Notes: a model not told the origin generated them from the sequence alone. Shown: positions 44,073 to 56,526, counted from the stretch's first letter. The stretch: 64,000 nucleotides of DNA from Reticulitermes speratus (GCA_021186555.1 JAJKFL010000042.1:26535521-26599520); one strand, 5' to 3'. Translations and numbers: made by a program.

Positions 44073-44424
44073 CCAGAATATACACGGCATGAAGAAATAC
44101 TTGTATTTGTAATGCGTGAAGTAATATCCTTACGTCAGCAAATTGCTTTACAATATAACTTTTTGATAGTTGTGCTATGTTTTGTTTATTTGTGGTTACC
44201 TTATTCTCAAAAACTTCGCGAGTTAAAACAGCAGAGTGAGTGATGTTGGATTTCTTGGCTCGGGCAAGTCGTGTGACAGCCTTGAGACTGCAACTCTCAC
44301 AGACGATATGTCATAGGATTATGGTGTATCAAGGATGTTAAAGTAAAGGCCAAGGTAAAACAACGTACGAAGGAATAATACAACAAATCAACCAACTCCA
44401 AACAGCAAGTCCTACGTGAGTCAG
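44073..44424. other. No gene recognised
   Basis: Continuation of the DNA into which the LINE inserted. Near 44340 aagtaaaggccaaggtaaaa resembles an inverted SINE-A tail only. Confidence 0.4.
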
Positions 44425-44515
44425 CCAATCAAGAAATTACCCTCCATCTAAAGGCCCGAAGGTTCGTCAGCGTGTTGACAAGGGCCCACCGCACGTCCCC
44501 TTGCTGAAGGAAATA
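44425..44515 (-). mobile_element. RTE-type LINE scrap (3' end)
   Basis: aatcaagaaattaccctcc, ggcccgaaggttcgtcagcg and gacaagggcccaccgcacgt match the antisense LINE end at 6460-6525. Confidence 0.6.
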
Positions 44516-44659
44516 AATTCTAGGAGAAAAACATCACAGCTCCGTTATGTTATTTTCCACATATTCGTATGTATTTTTCTGCCGTTCTTTTGACCTTTCC
44601 CCCCTACTCCTCGCTATCTTCGCTCCGCTGATTGGCCTCAGTCCACGTGGTACAAGCGT

Positions 44660-44925
44660 GCTTCACAAAGCAAGATTGTACTTCTGCGCTCTCCGAGCGA
44701 GCTGTTTCCAGCTGCAGCGCTTCTGGCTTGAATTCGAGAGCTGCCGAGTCCGAATTCCGACTCTTCTGAGGGTCTCAGGGCTTTCCTTAAGCCCTTCAGA
44801 TAAATTCTGACATATTATCCCCATTAGGCCACGCCCGCTTCCTTTTGCATCCTTTCCAGTTCCTTATTCTTTAATATTCCTGTCATTCGACCCTATAGAG
44901 CCTAAGCTACTGACAGTATTGTTAA
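44660..44925 (-). repeat. SINE-C copy
   Basis: Minus: tactgtcagtagcttaggct, agggtcgaatgacagg, ggaactggaaaggatgcaaa, gaagcgggcgtggcctaatg. Then gagaccctcagaagagtcgg, a part also hinted at in 31186-31392. Confidence 0.65.
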
Positions 44926-46599
44926 ATGCACTACAGATAAATTAATAAATAAATCAAAAGTGAAGTCATACATGCCGTAAATGTTTATGTTCTCAATAAT
45001 TTTTGTTTGGACTTTCTCTGCATTTAGTGTAACCTGTGTTTAAGAAAAATGTATAAATTAGTTCTACCTTAAAGTAAAGTGCAAGACAGTTTGGTCTTCA
45101 TTGCATCAGTATTGGTATTTTGGAAATCCGATGAACGGTTATGAAGGTAAAATACGTCACAGTCACATGCGGCGTACCTGGAGGTGGCCTGTCCCTGTCC
45201 CTCTTCTCTTTTTGGATATAAGCACCTAAAACCACTGGTTTAGTGTGGGGGTAAAGTCACCTCTGACACGATTTTAGTAAGTGGCCCATGTACTTTTTAC
45301 AAGTAGCCGCGTCTGTCTAGACGAAAGAAGTGTGTCAGTTTTTGTAAATTGACATCTGGATAATTCTGAAAATGGATTTGGCGCGACATTTCCATGTCAC
45401 GTTGTATGGTGCCAGTGGTCCGAGCTGTGGCAACAGTCCAATACCTTTGTTGCGCGTGCCAGCCGACCACTTTACTCGAAATGTTGCGTGACAGGCGACA
45501 AATCGCTTTGCGCTTCTTTGCATATCGTTAGTCCCGTACACAATGGCACTCAATTCTTAACACTTCAGCAGTAAAGCGGACACTCAGAAAATACACGTGA
45601 AATCTTGAATACTCATGGTGACGTTTTTAAATTATATTTATTCTTCAACGGAAAATAGAAGTAGTCTAGAATGATTTCCAACCCGCGGTTCCAAATTTTT
45701 CTGACGTTGTATACTGAAGTGCTGCATGGCCGTTTTTTAATTCCATTTGCCTGCCTTTCCATCTGAATGTAGACCACATTTATAATTTATCATTCTTCGT
45801 CCACCGCCTTTAAGCGCGTTACAACGAAAAGCTGCAAGAGTCTGTCTGTTCGCTATGTTTGTCCGTGTACCAACTCGAGAATCGCAGAACAGATTTTCAT
45901 TAACTTGGATGTTGGAGACAGTCAAAATGTCGAAAAATTCAATTTTGGTTACTACTGGGCCCTTTGCACTTCTGAGCGCATCTCGACCTTATGTCTCTGA
46001 GTGCTTCAAACAAATATTGTGTAGGAAAGTGAAACAGACATTTTATTCCCAGGACACTTCTTCCTGAAGTCCCAAGCTTTCCGAGATAATTTAAAAAAAA
46101 AGGGAAGGAACGTGCCAGTCTGTTGCAGTATGGGTGCATTTTCTCGCGCTCTTCTAGCAGTCACACAGATGGGCGACCCGTGGCGTCTCTAAGGTGTATG
46201 TATTACCAAAGGTCCTCATCGGTTCCTTGAACCATGTGGCTTGTAATTTTCTGATGGTTACGGAAGTCTTGCACATTTCGTAGCGTGTATCACTGTCATT
46301 CTTGCCCATCGCGGCATCAACAGCGTTTCGCGCACAAAAATTGCATGTTTTCTTTGTATCTGAAATACGCCTCCAGTTCGTCTTGACTGTGCAGACCACA
46401 AACAAGTTTCTCGTATAATAAGTATTAATAATTTGTTCTAATCTGAAGTCCATGTTCTGTCGTCGACAGTAACAACAGATGTATTTTCGATTAACTTTTG
46501 TTTTTCGGATCTGCATTTAATTCTGTGGAGTGAGTTTAATTTTGGTTAATGTTGTTCATTTAAAAAACCAAAGCTGAAGTCGAACTTCATCGTTTTTTC
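44926..46599. other. No gene recognised
   Basis: About 1.7 kb. The frames at 45335-45553 and 46154-46516 (minus) and 45855-46067 (plus) have no recognised domain. Confidence 0.45.
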
Positions 46600-47000
46600 C
46601 AATAAGGCTAAACGCGTCCGCCTATTAGCTTCGTCGTGCCCGTCTGTCTGTCCGTCCGCATGTATCAGCGCGGATGCCACTGGACGGATTTCCTTGAAAC
46701 TTGATTATGGGACTTTTGTGAAAATCTGTCGAGAAACACAGACAAAATCAGACAAAAATATCACACAATTTACACGAAGATCAAAGTACGTTTTATTGTT
46801 GCCGGCGACATAAATTCGCTATCAGAGCATTTTTTGCAGCACTTAATATTTGTATGTTGTTGACACGGACATGTAACTCAGAAATGCACAGAGAACGCTT
46901 TGTTGCATTTCCATAGCAGCAGTGGTTTATGCGAACGCGCCACACTGTTACGGTACATGTACAATGCCTATCTTGTTCGTAATGGATACACGCATTTTTT
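46600..47000 (+). repeat. Repeat X, copy 1
   Basis: ctattagcttcgtcgtgccc, a gtctgtctgtccgtccg tract, gccactggacggattt, ttgtgaaaatctgtc and, about 250 bases on, gtttatgcgaacgcgccaca and caatgcctatcttgtt. The same blocks in the same order occur at 58154-58690. Unclassified. Confidence 0.6.
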
Positions 47001-48715
47001 TGATATTCTGCGATGTGAGTTCTCTAGAGGAATTATGTACGCGTCGTTACGTTCCTGAGTATGTGGATATAACGGAAATGTTGCACAGTACAGAAAAAAA
47101 CCTTGGATTTTGTCCATTGTCTGGTGCTTCAAAAAATACAGAAGAAGGAACTGAGTTGTTCCGAAACTGGTTCTGTTTCAGTCTCTGGTTCTAGACGTTG
47201 CAGGTGTTGAAAGAAGCAGTCACTTTTCGGAACGTATACTGTATATGCAGGCTGCTTCCATTCCATTCGTCGTTACAACCTGCATCACAGAAGAGCTGGA
47301 TCAAGCAGTGAAGGTGCGTCTTCAATAGGCTTATTCCTGTAAGTAATATTACATATGTTTGTGATGAAAAGCGACAAGGTATAAGAAGGAAAATTATAAG
47401 TTTATAGTGCACGCCGTGCCATGTAATAATGAACGCTTTACGATTTATTAGCATCAGCAAGTTCAGCAATATAGTTGTAAGCACTGTTGGAGTCGTGCTG
47501 GATTCTTGTCAAGAGAGTGCCAAGAAAACAGCAATTTATGCTGATTCAATGGCTTCTCTCCCCGGACGTTTCGTCACTTGCTGTGATATACTGTCAGTAA
47601 TGCAAATCACTGGCCTTCAACCAGAACAGACTATTTTGTGTTTAACGACGATAACGCCGATATCCGGCCTGTGTCTGAGGTACAGTAATGTTTAGCAAAT
47701 TGTACGTGGACTGCATGAGCATTAGAGTAATGCTGAACATTACAGGCGATTTTCTTACGTGTTAGGAACGCCCCTAATCTGTGTTCCAGATTATTAAACT
47801 TACAGAGTTTAAAAGTCATTGTATTTATACTCTTAAAGCACAGTGGTAAATATATGTAGTTCCACATTTTGACATTAATGTATTTATGTGTTTCATATGA
47901 TTCCGAGATTAAACATCGATTGTTTTGGAAAGCGATTGGTCTTTATAATGGCCGTGGACTGTATCCTCTGTGAGGTAGGACCTGAAGTTTTATAAACAAT
48001 GTAGATGAATTTTAGTATTCAGAATGTTAGAACTTGTTGACGTTACACGTCTGGTGACCAGAGGTTTTTCACGGCCATCTGGCAGACCCGTTAATCGTGG
48101 TAACGTTGTGTTCGAATTTCGTCGGATGTATGAAAGACATTACGTTTTTTTTATATTGCTCATCTGTACTAGTCGCGCTGTTTGTGGGGTTGGCAATAGG
48201 ATAGACGCAGGCACATGAAACAGCTCACGCAAAGGAAGCCCTGGGAGATAAATTTCAGAAAACACGTACCGCTCAGTTGGGAAACGCCATTAAGGCAGGA
48301 GGGAAGGAGAAACATAAAGTTCGTCATGAGTGTTGTTGGTGGTGCTGGTATTTGCCATGTATGAATCCATGCGTGTTACACTGTTATGTATTAAAATTCA
48401 TTACGTATTTATAGATTTCAATGCTGAAACCCCACCATGTGGGAAAACCCAAAAGCGAACCCATCAAAGTAATAATTCTGTGAAGATGTAGATAGAAAGG
48501 CGAACATTGCCATTCAAAATATATGTGGCATAAAATAACAAACACTTTATTCTGTGAAATATGCCGAACAAGAGTCGAGCTTTACTTCACCTGGTGTCCT
48601 TACTGCGAACTGCCATTTCGTTAAGTCCATCACCATTACGCCACAACACTTTACACGTCGCTCATATTCTGTTGAAAGCGATATAATTTACAGAATTTTT
48701 GGACAAGAAGAGGGC
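47001..48715. other. No gene recognised
   Basis: Plus frames at 46922-47194 and 47429-47695 show no domain; the first begins in repeat X. Otherwise unique-looking DNA. Confidence 0.45.
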
Positions 48716-48995
48716 AGCTGCGATAGCTCAGACTACGGGGTGGAAGAACGAAAAATCGTCACATTTCCGTTAAGGCAACGAAAATTTTCTCGTTTCTAAA
48801 GAGTACTGACCGTTTTTGGGGCCCATCTCTTAAACGGGTTCCAGGAACTCTTTCCCCAGGGTAAATCGTGCTGGGCGTGAAACTGACCACTCACCTCCAT
48901 CTAGCGCCGAGGTTAAGGATGAGTGACGCTGTACACTTACTTCTCCATATGGCTTCATGGCGTGCACAGGAACAACTTTACCTTTGAATTTGGAG
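48716..48995 (+). repeat. SINE-A copy
   Basis: Diverged head (gctgcgatagctcagactac), ctgaccgtttttggggcc, ttccaggaactctttcccc, ctgggcgtgaaactgaccac, gcgccgaggttaaggatgag and catatggcttcatggcgtgc. A complete but aged copy. Confidence 0.75.
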
Positions 48996-50329
48996 AGGCA
49001 AGGAGACATGCCGACTTGTAATCCCACCTCTGGTGACACTTGTCACAGTTGAGCTATCTCAGGTGACAAAAGTTACGTGAAGAGATGTTTAAATCCGCAG
49101 TGATGTTTCTGTTGGCACAGACAGCTCTCTTCAGAATCTGCCCCACAAGACCTGACAAAGAAGAACAAGTGTCTGCACGCTTGTTTAGCCGCTGTATAAC
49201 AGCAATTCATCACATGCCTCTTGTCAGGATTAGCATATGAAACTAGTGGCAGGCCAAGACAATAGTGAACCTACTTTGTATGTAGAGTCAGCTGTCTACG
49301 ACCACTTGAATGCAGTATGCCTGATGTACAGAGAGGTGCATATATTATTGTATTGTACTGGATAAGCCTTTTGTCCAGACAGCAAAATTCAGGAGTAGGC
49401 TCATCCCTATATAAGGACTACACAATTCAAAATTTTTACTGAGGTAATTGGCAATTCTACTAATAAATGGCACTGTCGCCGTCGGAACGCAGTTGCAAAG
49501 TAAGCTAATAAAACTGTGCACCTGTATATGGTTCGACTGAAGACCACAATAAGGAGGATTTTCCTCATTGTCCAGTTTACACAGTGAAGTGGTTGTACCT
49601 ATATATTGTTATACTACGTAAATGTAATTGAGTAATAAAATAATACAGGTATCTTTTAATTAATACAAAACCATGGGTATGGGAAGGTATGCAATTTTCC
49701 TTGCACACGTAAATGTATTTTCACGTGTACTATATATAGACTCTTGACGAGGAAAATCCACCTAATGGCGAAGTTATTGAGGGTGAAACATGTAGAGGTG
49801 CATAGCTTTATCAGTATACTTCGAAGCTGTAATCCGGTGGTTTTAGTGTTACTTTTTAATGTGAGTTTATAACACAACGTAATGGATTCACATGTAAAAC
49901 TTGTAAAGGATACGAGATTTGAGGTTCTCTTAGCGGTTTTGCTGAGGATTCATGTAGCCAACACTTGTTGACTTGCTTTATTTAGACTGTATGATTCTTG
50001 AATATGAAGGCAGAACGTTCCTTGGAAGCATGGGGACCACTTACCCTTCGACACAGCATCATTTCCAAGAAAACCTGATTTCTCTTCTAAAGGACAGTTT
50101 TGTGGCAACCACCACTTTATCGTGCTTAGAATTTGCACTCTTGGATTTCCCGAACACTTGTTCTGCTGTAAGTGAGGTCTGTACCACATTCAGTTATTAC
50201 TTAGTATTTGCGTGTAATACAAAATCGTATTAGGCTACTTTATTAATTACAAAAATCCCGTAACTTGAAAAGAGAATTGATCTCTAGAGAAAAGTGAGTT
50301 AAGAGTGAAGTGAATAATTTAAGTTTCGT
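48996..50329. other. No gene recognised; weak hammerhead-like string
   Basis: 49743-49800 has ttgacgagg...ggtgaaacatgtagagg, loosely like the cores elsewhere but without a supported stem. The frame 49973-50233 (plus) ends near a gtaagtg string but has no acceptor I can support. Confidence 0.4.
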
Positions 50330-50625
50330 TCTGAAGGTATAGCGCAGAGGATGCAAGAAGTGCATGGCACTTGGGAGCCGAAGTCTCATCAGGTATCGCC
50401 GGATTTTTCCGTTTTCTGTCTTCGAGGCAAGCCTGGAATGAGGCCCAGTCCGCTCTTTTCATTTCGGGGCGACTTAACGGGGGTTTTATAGCATGATATT
50501 CACGTGGTGTCAGAGTGGCAGGTGATCTGAGCTGAGTGAGGAGCAGGCGATCGTAGGTTGGACGAAGTCTTTGCTCAACCATAATGTCGAGAACATTGGG
50601 GTTGGCATTGGATCGCTAACGAACC
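50330..50625 (-). mobile_element. LINE fragment, endonuclease-to-RT linker
   Basis: On minus: NANPNVLDIMVEQRL (end of an apurinic-type endonuclease), TPREYHAIKPPLSRPEMKRA, then DWASFQACLEDRKRKNPAIP, the linker that precedes the polymerase in jockey-group LINEs. The match is by pattern; neither neighbouring domain is preserved. One frameshift is suspected near the C-terminal end. Confidence 0.55.
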
Positions 50626-50665
50626 GTGGTGGGTCGACACGGCGTAACATCATAGAAGACTTTGT
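50626..50665 (-). repeat. Repeat E end
   Basis: Minus: gtcttctatgatgttacgcc followed by gtgtcgac matches one arm of the foldback at 36718-36896. Confidence 0.4.
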
Positions 50666-50787
50666 TTTCATTGCACCCATTATTCACAGAGGGCCTTGCA
50701 TAAATATCGCTACGGATTTGATTGGAAGTTTGGCTACTGTTCTGTAGTACATCTCGGTAAAACTGACAGAATATTGTGAAGCGACTC

Positions 50788-51047
50788 TTTTTTTTCCAAT
50801 GGCTCGACAGCCCCTTGGGGGCCTAGGCCGCCTCATTGTTCGAGGCTTCACCATCACCCTTGAGACACACCACAATCGGTAGGACTCCTCTGGACGAGGG
50901 ACCAGCTGGTCGCAGAGACCTCTACCTGACAACACACAACACTCACAAGAGACAGACATCCATTCCCCCGCGGGATTCAAACCCACAATCCTAGGAAGCG
51001 AGCGGCCGCAGACCCACGCCTTAGACCGCACGGCCACTGGGATCGGC
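50788..51047 (-). repeat. SINE-B copy with target duplication
   Basis: On minus: gccgatcccagtggccgtgc, gtctaaggcgtgggtc, box B gggtttgaatcccgc, ggtagaggtctctgcgacca, gaggagtcctaccg, gaggcggcctaggccccc and a poly-A tail. Flanks gaagcgactc (50778-50787) and gaagtgactc (51048-51057) form a 10-base duplication with one difference. Confidence 0.9.
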
Positions 51048-51146
51048 GAAGTGACTCAAACCTTTTCATTTCTAACTTACCAGTTATTTTCCTTCGCCCT
51101 TGACTTCTATTTGTGGCCTGGTTACACCTTTCATTATTCTGCTATA

Positions 51147-51500
51147 CACTAATCCCTCGCTGTTCGCGGGTTCGTATTTTGCGGTTTCGCAAATTCGCGG
51201 GGTTGCCCCAAGAATAACAAACACACCCTTGAATGGATAGGAACATCAAAACTGTTCGACAACTCGATCAGGCCTTCGAGCCATACCGCATGATGTTCAA
51301 GGGGTTGGGGGGGGGGGGGGGGGGGGAAGGGAGAAGAAGCAGCTCATAGCACAGTGTTTCTGTATAGAAAAGAACAACATTATATATTATAATATACTAT
51401 AACATTGTTTTTTTTGGGGGGAGGGCGGTCAATTGTGCGCGGATTTTTGCTGTTCGCAGGCGGCCTTGGAACCTAACCCCCGCGAAAAGCTAGTGGTGAG
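51147..51500. mobile_element. pogo/Tigger-like MITE
   Basis: Left end cactaatccctcgctgttcg followed by cgggttcg, right end cccccgcgaaaag...gtggtgag, both flanked by TA (51145-51146, 51501-51502). Inside, gcggtttcgcaaattcgcgg and a long G run at 51306-51327. The ends resemble pogo/Tigger-type termini. No transposase. Confidence 0.55.
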
Positions 51501-52104
51501 TATACTTTCCATTGCTGTTGCTGTATGAGTAACAGTCCTACTAACTTCAGACATGTGAAAACGTCCTGAAGAGGTTTCTCAGTCTGCAGAAGCATGTAGC
51601 AAGTTCATCTGGAGGCGAGGCTGCGACGTCCTGTAACAAATCGCAAGCCTCATGCCACGTACGAATGATATTTTAAATTGCTAAGAGCGATTTTAGCTCC
51701 GGAATTTTGTTATATCCAAATATGAATAAGCTTATATGAGTTTTGTGGTTCTCAGCATGCCACCAACCGCGTTATGAAGGATGGAATTAAGATGTTTGAG
51801 ATAACGCAGTGGTTCACATATCACCGTTCACGACAGCAAGAGACATTGGAAGCGTGAAAAAATTACTTCGCACAATAGTAGTAAGGAATTCCTGAATACC
51901 GTTTAATATGCTAATGCATGAAGTGTACCTGTAATGATATGCAAACTAAATATGAATGCCAGAATTCACTGTAGATTGCGAGTTGTCTGCCCACCTCTCT
52001 TTACAGATCAGTTTTTGTCAGATCTGATCTAGCAGAGGAATTATTAAAATGCGTGATAATTTATTAGTTTTTTTTTTTGCGAAATAAGAAAGGGCGTCTT
52101 GTGC
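51501..52104. other. No gene recognised
   Basis: Unique-looking DNA between two repeat structures; no frame of note. Confidence 0.45.
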
Positions 52105-52910
52105 GGATACCACGTCCGTCCGTCCGTCCGTCCGTCCCCTGCCTGCCACTGACTAATATCAGCGACAACTGTTTATCGGATTTTATGAAATACGGTCTGG
52201 GAGTTCCTTAAGAAAGTTGTCGAGCAACCGCGAGTTTCGTAAGAATCGGGTGAGTGACAGTCGTACGTTACTTAAGGGCGTAAACGAAATCTTTTTCGTA
52301 CTTTCGTCTTTCGTAACCGATTTGGGGTGAGTGTAAGTATAAGAGATCCATATGTAAGTTTTTATTACCAACTAGTGCGCGGAACATGTATCGTGTTAAA
52401 TGTATAGGAGATTCCTACATAATGCCATTGATCTGTTGTGAGTTTTGTGAAAATCGGTAGGCTACAATGAAAGCCGTACATTACGTAAGGAAGTAAATGA
52501 AATGTTAAAACTGACGTACGTGCTGCCATCAGTTTTAATATGATATACCACAACAGGTTGAATTCCACAAAAAATGAAATTTTGTCTGCATTTTGTTAAT
52601 TTTCGTCCGATTTTTTATAAGTCCGGTGCATGAGATGTCTTTAAAATCTATTAAGTAGGGTGAATTTTGTGAAAATTTGCTGCACTTAAAAAAATACTTT
52701 ATTTGGGAGCGTGAATTAATTAATGTTCGTACTTTCCACATTTATTGCCCAATTGGGGTGAAATTCAGTATGTAAGACATGCAAATAATGCTTTTGATGA
52801 TTATTATAAGTTTCGTGGATATCGGCTGAGGGAAAGCCTACTTTTCCTAGGGTGTAAATGAAATTACATTGTTTCGTGTATCGTGAAACAGTAAAGAACG
52901 CCTTGGTAAG
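52105..52910. repeat. Degenerate long-period tandem array
   Basis: After a CGTC microsatellite (52114-52137), blocks of the type gtttcgt.a.aatcgg, then aaagcc..ac.tta, then gtaaatgaaat recur at about 52230, 52440, 52670 and 52810, a spacing of roughly 180-200 bases. Units are strongly diverged. The minus frames crossing it are not genes. Repeat X has a related gtgaaaatctgtc block. Confidence 0.45.
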
Positions 52911-53225
52911 ATCTGCGTACTCTGTCATTGAGAACACCATTTGTAATCTTGTTTTAGTGGCGTTCTGTCCCAAGAACCCTTAATTCGGCAAATAAATACC
53001 GGTGTATCATGTCCAGACTTTCCGTTCGAAGGGATGAGGCTTTAGTACCACAAACAGAACGTTAAGCACAGATACACCGATACGTACACTGTTTCAAGTT
53101 ACGTAATTTTATACTTACGCGCTTTCCAAAGAATGATGATGAATATTGAAATTTTTTAAACTCGCACCAAAGTTTTCCTTTTGGGGATGAAAATGCAATG
53201 AGGCAGAGGCGGCGGAGGAAGACAG
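52911..53225. other. No gene recognised
   Basis: Decayed end of the tandem array plus unique DNA. Confidence 0.4.
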
Positions 53226-53540
53226 GAATCCTCCCCCGGGGGGGGGGGGGGGGCCTGACTTACGTAAATCGACTTTACATACACTTTTCCATAAACTTTT
53301 TTATATTATTTCGATTGATAATTCATTATTCTACCCATAATTACTTTTAAGGTTTAACACAGTTGATTGGATTTTCATTAGACAGTTATTAACAGTGCCC
53401 ACACGTATACTGTATAAAGAAATATATGTGTGCGAGTACGTGTGATTGGTGAGTAGTGGGTCGAGTTCCAACATACGTAAAATCCGAGTTACGCAAAGTT
53501 TTGTGGAACCGAACCCCTTACATAATTCGGGGAGTGTTTA
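53226..53540. mobile_element. Possible pogo/Tigger-like MITE
   Basis: After a G run (53238-53253) the left part reads cctgacttacgtaaatcgac. The right part has aaaatccgagttacgcaaag and cccttacataattcggggag, its rough inverted counterpart. Such ttacgtaa-rich ends are typical of Tigger-like elements. Borders are uncertain. Confidence 0.4.
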
Positions 53541-54403
53541 ATTAATGATGAAGACTTAATTTAGACTCTCCTTATTGAAGGAAGCGTGTTCGTGGAATGC
53601 TGCCGGTAATTTTGTATCGTATTAATGCAATATTCGGTTTCCTGGATTTTTATTTTACGGCAGGAGGCTGTGTCATGAAAATTCAAGGTACTTCAAGCAA
53701 ATTATGAGAACCGTAAAGCTTTTGAACTGTATATTTAGAGTCTTATTCTTTAAGTGCATGATTTCAGTTGTGGTATTTGCAGCAAGCACTATCTGAGACC
53801 ACTCCGAGAGCACGTTGGGATTGCGAGCTCGAATCCCCCGAAGTCCAGTTTGTGTGCGCTTTTCAATACTGCATGCATCCTACTCGCCTTGTTCCCGAAA
53901 CTGGAGATGCTGCTGTGGGTTGTGCCTCTTATGTCGATGAATCGCATGTGGCATAGAAATATGGAAACTTAATTTAAGAATTCATGGAAACCGCGAAAGA
54001 AAATGTCCGACTGAAGAAGCTGTGGAATTAGACTGCTCCAGTAATGAGTGAAGCGAAGCTTATATAGTCACCTCGGTCTCACCTAAAATAGAAAAAAATT
54101 CTTCACCTGAAGTAATGTGCTTCACCCGCAGAAAAAGAAATGGCTCGTTGAGGGGAGTTGAAATGTTGCATGTCACATCAGTTTTTCAGCTGTAATCGTG
54201 CGCTCCGCAATGGTAAATTGTTGGTGCATTTGTATGTCCAGTAGGACATAATAATGGAAATTTCATTAAGGCTGACGTTTGAAACTGAAAGTGACGTAAG
54301 TCTAAAAATTAAGTTTGTAACAGAGGACGTTCCTTTCTGTTTCAGTAAATCAGTATATTATCAGTTATACAGTCAACGCAACTGCAGCGGTTTTTTACTA
54401 TAA
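53541..54403. other. No gene recognised; possible decayed SINE-B head
   Basis: 53795-53850 has gagctcgaatcccc in a context like box B of SINE-B, too diverged to call. No domain in the short frames. Confidence 0.4.
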
Positions 54404-54418
54404 TTAAGGTTTATTAGG

Positions 54419-54590
54419 GCCCTGGGGCCTACCCAGCCTCCTGTACAATGGGTACTGGGTCATTCCCGGGGATAAAGCGGCCGGGGCGTGGCGTTAACCA
54501 CCCACCCCCTCTAGCGCCGAGGTTAAAGAAAGAGTAGAACTATACCTCTACTCCCGCTCTGGGCCTTCGTGGCCTGTTCTAGGGTGAACT
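54419..54590 (+). repeat. SINE-A copy, 5' truncated, with target duplication
   Basis: Starts abruptly at ccctggggcctacccagc and runs through gcggccggggcgtggcgtta, gcgccgaggttaaagaaag and gggccttcgtggcctgttct. A perfect 15-base duplication ttaaggtttattagg flanks it (54404-54418, 54591-54605), so truncation happened during insertion, as in target-primed reverse transcription. Confidence 0.95.
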
Positions 54591-54605
54591 TTAAGGTTTA
54601 TTAGG

Positions 54606-55560
54606 CGATTGTTAAACGTTAGTTAGTCATAACTAGCATGTAACGAAGCTGAGAAGGGATTTTCCTTTTAAGGGAAAATAGCCATCTCGAATTGCATTTA
54701 GAAATTGGACTGATTTATATTACTGTCGTTTCCTTTGTAACAGTATTGCGTAACTTTAGCGGGCATAGGGATGTGCTCGGTTCTCGTTCTTCGTGCTCTT
54801 CAGTTGATCGTAGTGAAGTAACAATCGACATCTTAAAGGAAAATGTGAAATAATCATTTGGAAAATTGAATTACACCCTCTCCCTTCTTAATTTCCAGGT
54901 TTATTTTTTTATGAGTGTATCTGTCGATAAGAGGACTTCAGACAATGAACCATGTCGCTCCGACATTCAGCAGTATCGATGTGCTTATGATGTAAGTTAT
55001 GATATATAAATAATGATTTAGTTCGTTCTTGAAGCTGGAACAGAGCATCACGGTATCCTGAGGTAAATAATAAATTAAAGATTTGAAAGCCAATCATTGT
55101 CATAATGTGGGGTATCATTGTGGGAAGTTTGGCTAAATAACAAATAAATGTTAGTTATAACGATAATGTTGCTGCTTCTGAAGACCCCATCTGAAAAGCA
55201 GTTCACATCTGGTAACTGTAGGAACCATATGGATGCTGTCCTAGATGTGCTTACGTTAATAACAGTAGTGATTTACCGTATGCACTATTTATTCATGTTG
55301 GGCTGGAACCCTTTGAGAAATCGGCATGCCAGCTGTCCGTCGTGTGTAATCTTGTGCTAGAAGTAATAGGCATAAAATGAAAAATGGAGCGGGTGTTATT
55401 AATCTTTATTTTAATAGTGCGTAAGTGCTGTTTAGCCGTTGCGGTGTATGATTGTAATAAAATTTTTCCCAATTTCTGAAAGACGAAAGACTTAAATGCA
55501 TTGCTTGTAGCAAAGTTATTCCAGTCCACGAAACAGTGCTTGTAATAAAAAAGAGGATGG
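54606..55560. other. No gene recognised
   Basis: A+T-rich. Frames at 54909-55118 (minus) and 55148-55360 (plus) have no domain. Confidence 0.45.
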
Positions 55561-55725
55561 GCCGGGTAGCTCGTTGGGTATAGTGACTAGGCTGCGGGCT
55601 GGGTGACGGAAGAATCGAGACGCGTTTCTCGGCCCGCATTGTGATTGTATCAGACCGCCTGCAGACCTCAACCAGCTTCCCAGGGGTCAACCCTACCGCA
55701 TTTCAATATAACCCGCCTTCAGAAT
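55561..55725 (+). repeat. SINE with SINE-A-like head, different body
   Basis: gggtatagtgactaggctgc followed by gggctgg matches the SINE-A head, but the body (ctcggcccgcattgtgattg, cagcttcccaggggtcaacc) does not. It may be a second SINE that shares the tRNA source, or a chimera. Confidence 0.5.
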
Positions 55726-56526
55726 CACAGTAACCGCTACGCCAAGTAAAAGTACTATTTCTAAACCAAGCCAAGCCAAGCCAAAGCGCTAACTAAGGGC
55801 GGAGACTTGCGCTTCGTGCAAGTCGACGTCCCTTGGCCTGTTTAGCCATTCCTGCGTTTTAAAGCATCGCTGGGCTCAATAACAGACACCTTATACTATA
55901 ACTGGGGATTACGCTTACGCTAACGGTTTATAGTTTCGGTTGAAGACCTCGACTTGGACATACTATAGACTAGTGCTCAAGAAGCACATAGCCTTCGTTT
56001 CAGGGGGGGGGGGGGCATACTTTGGCTGGGTGGCTCCCTGGGGTTTGAACCCAGAGAGGCATAATCTTATGCGGAACTCGTACGACTGTGTTCACACTTT
56101 GGTGAAGACGCCGTGTCTGAGGGGAGTGCGGGCTGTGCCCTGTCTTTGCATGATACTATGGCATTCGTCTTACAACCGAGGAAAATCACGGAAAAGTAAA
56201 AGTACTTCGCGTGTGCCTTCTGTTCTTAACTGAATTATCTCTAGCGCAATGTACTGAAGGGAACTTCTGAAGAAATCCTGGCTACAAAATTATACGCTGA
56301 AGGTGTTTGAAGTTTTGCCGTGTAGTTGTATATTTTTTGTTTATTTTAACGAAACGTAGTGCACAAGTAAGCATTTTATTTCCCTAAACTGGCGATAAGC
56401 TCTAGCTTGGAGATGTGTTAGTCCAGTAATTTTGTTCTAACTAGAAGTGGTCACTAATTATATAATACAGGCTATCTTTTGGTGTGATCACTGGTGTACA
56501 TATATGAAATTGTGGAATAGGGCGTC
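55726..56526. other. No gene recognised; G-run and small repeats
   Basis: ccaag is repeated in tandem at 55767-55783 and a G run lies at 56003-56015. If the exon that follows is a first exon, its promoter would lie here; I see no clear TATA-initiator pair. Confidence 0.4.

Noticed and set aside
49743-49800. Hammerhead-like string ending ggtgaaacatgtagagg
   Set aside because: No convincing stem II; the similarity is limited to gaaacatgtag.
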